Source: Duncaniella sp.
GTDB taxonomy: Bacteria; Bacteroidota; Bacteroidia; Bacteroidales; Muribaculaceae
DNA length: 15,215 nucleotides
Reading direction: 5' to 3'
NCBI GenBank assembly: GCA_022511285.1
Contig: JAFLRW010000024.1
Coordinates: 1-15,215 of the forward strand
Shown here in pieces: positions 15,203-15,215 of this stretch. The stretch's first letter is position 1, and each line of letters opens with the position of its first letter. Made by a program: the position numbers and the translations under genes. The notes below the pieces were generated by a model that saw nothing but the letters and a program-made list of their open reading frames with translations, did not search any database and had not been told where the DNA came from.

Positions 15203-15215
15203 CTAACTCTTTTTT

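Overview
The window looks like ordinary chromosome from a member of the Bacteroidales, most likely a gut Muribaculaceae-type organism. Three things point there. No gene has a convincing Shine-Dalgarno sequence. Several intergenic gaps carry the Bacteroidetes -7 box TAnnTTTG. The gene set also fits: an amidase gene next to mlaD, a 454-residue HisRS, tandem META-domain and 5'-nucleotidase lipoproteins, and an AAE-family antiporter. The family or genus is an inference, because no rRNA or other marker is present. I saw no tRNA or rRNA gene, CRISPR array, insertion sequence, integrase or attachment site. No stretch longer than about 160 bases lacks a gene.

Layout. On the left, hisS (histidyl-tRNA synthetase) and a truncated mlaE (lipid-transport ABC permease) run leftward, 16 bases apart, and mlaE leaves the window. 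Back to back with hisS, nfo (endonuclease IV) runs rightward; their short shared gap holds -7 boxes on both strands. Two more rightward genes follow, each probably with its own promoter: a 12-helix sugar-porter-like MFS protein (SLC45/GPH-like) and an AAE-family antiporter with two RCK_C domains. Everything from 6134 to the right edge runs leftward: a small orphan gene with its own promoter-like box, then a tightly packed cluster.

Read in its transcription order, from about 15180 down to 6661, that cluster is: periplasmic N-acetylmuramoyl-L-alanine amidase, MlaD-type MCE protein, double-META lipoprotein, M24 metallopeptidase, CCA-adding tRNA nucleotidyltransferase, queD, queE, 5'-nucleotidase lipoprotein, DUF486 membrane protein. 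Gaps are at most about 50 bases, and three junctions overlap (8, 23 and 4 bases). A promoter-like box is evident only upstream of the amidase, so a single long operon is plausible.

The genes serve two broad purposes. Envelope upkeep is covered by the amidase, MlaD and MlaE, the META lipoprotein, the nucleotidase and the transporters. tRNA maturation and charging is covered by hisS, cca and queD/queE, the last two making 7-carboxy-7-deazaguanine for queuosine. nfo adds base-excision DNA repair. I found no clear new defence, mobile or biosynthetic system. The most unexplained items are the orphan gene at 6134-6568, the double-META lipoprotein beside mlaD, and the mixed envelope/tRNA operon.
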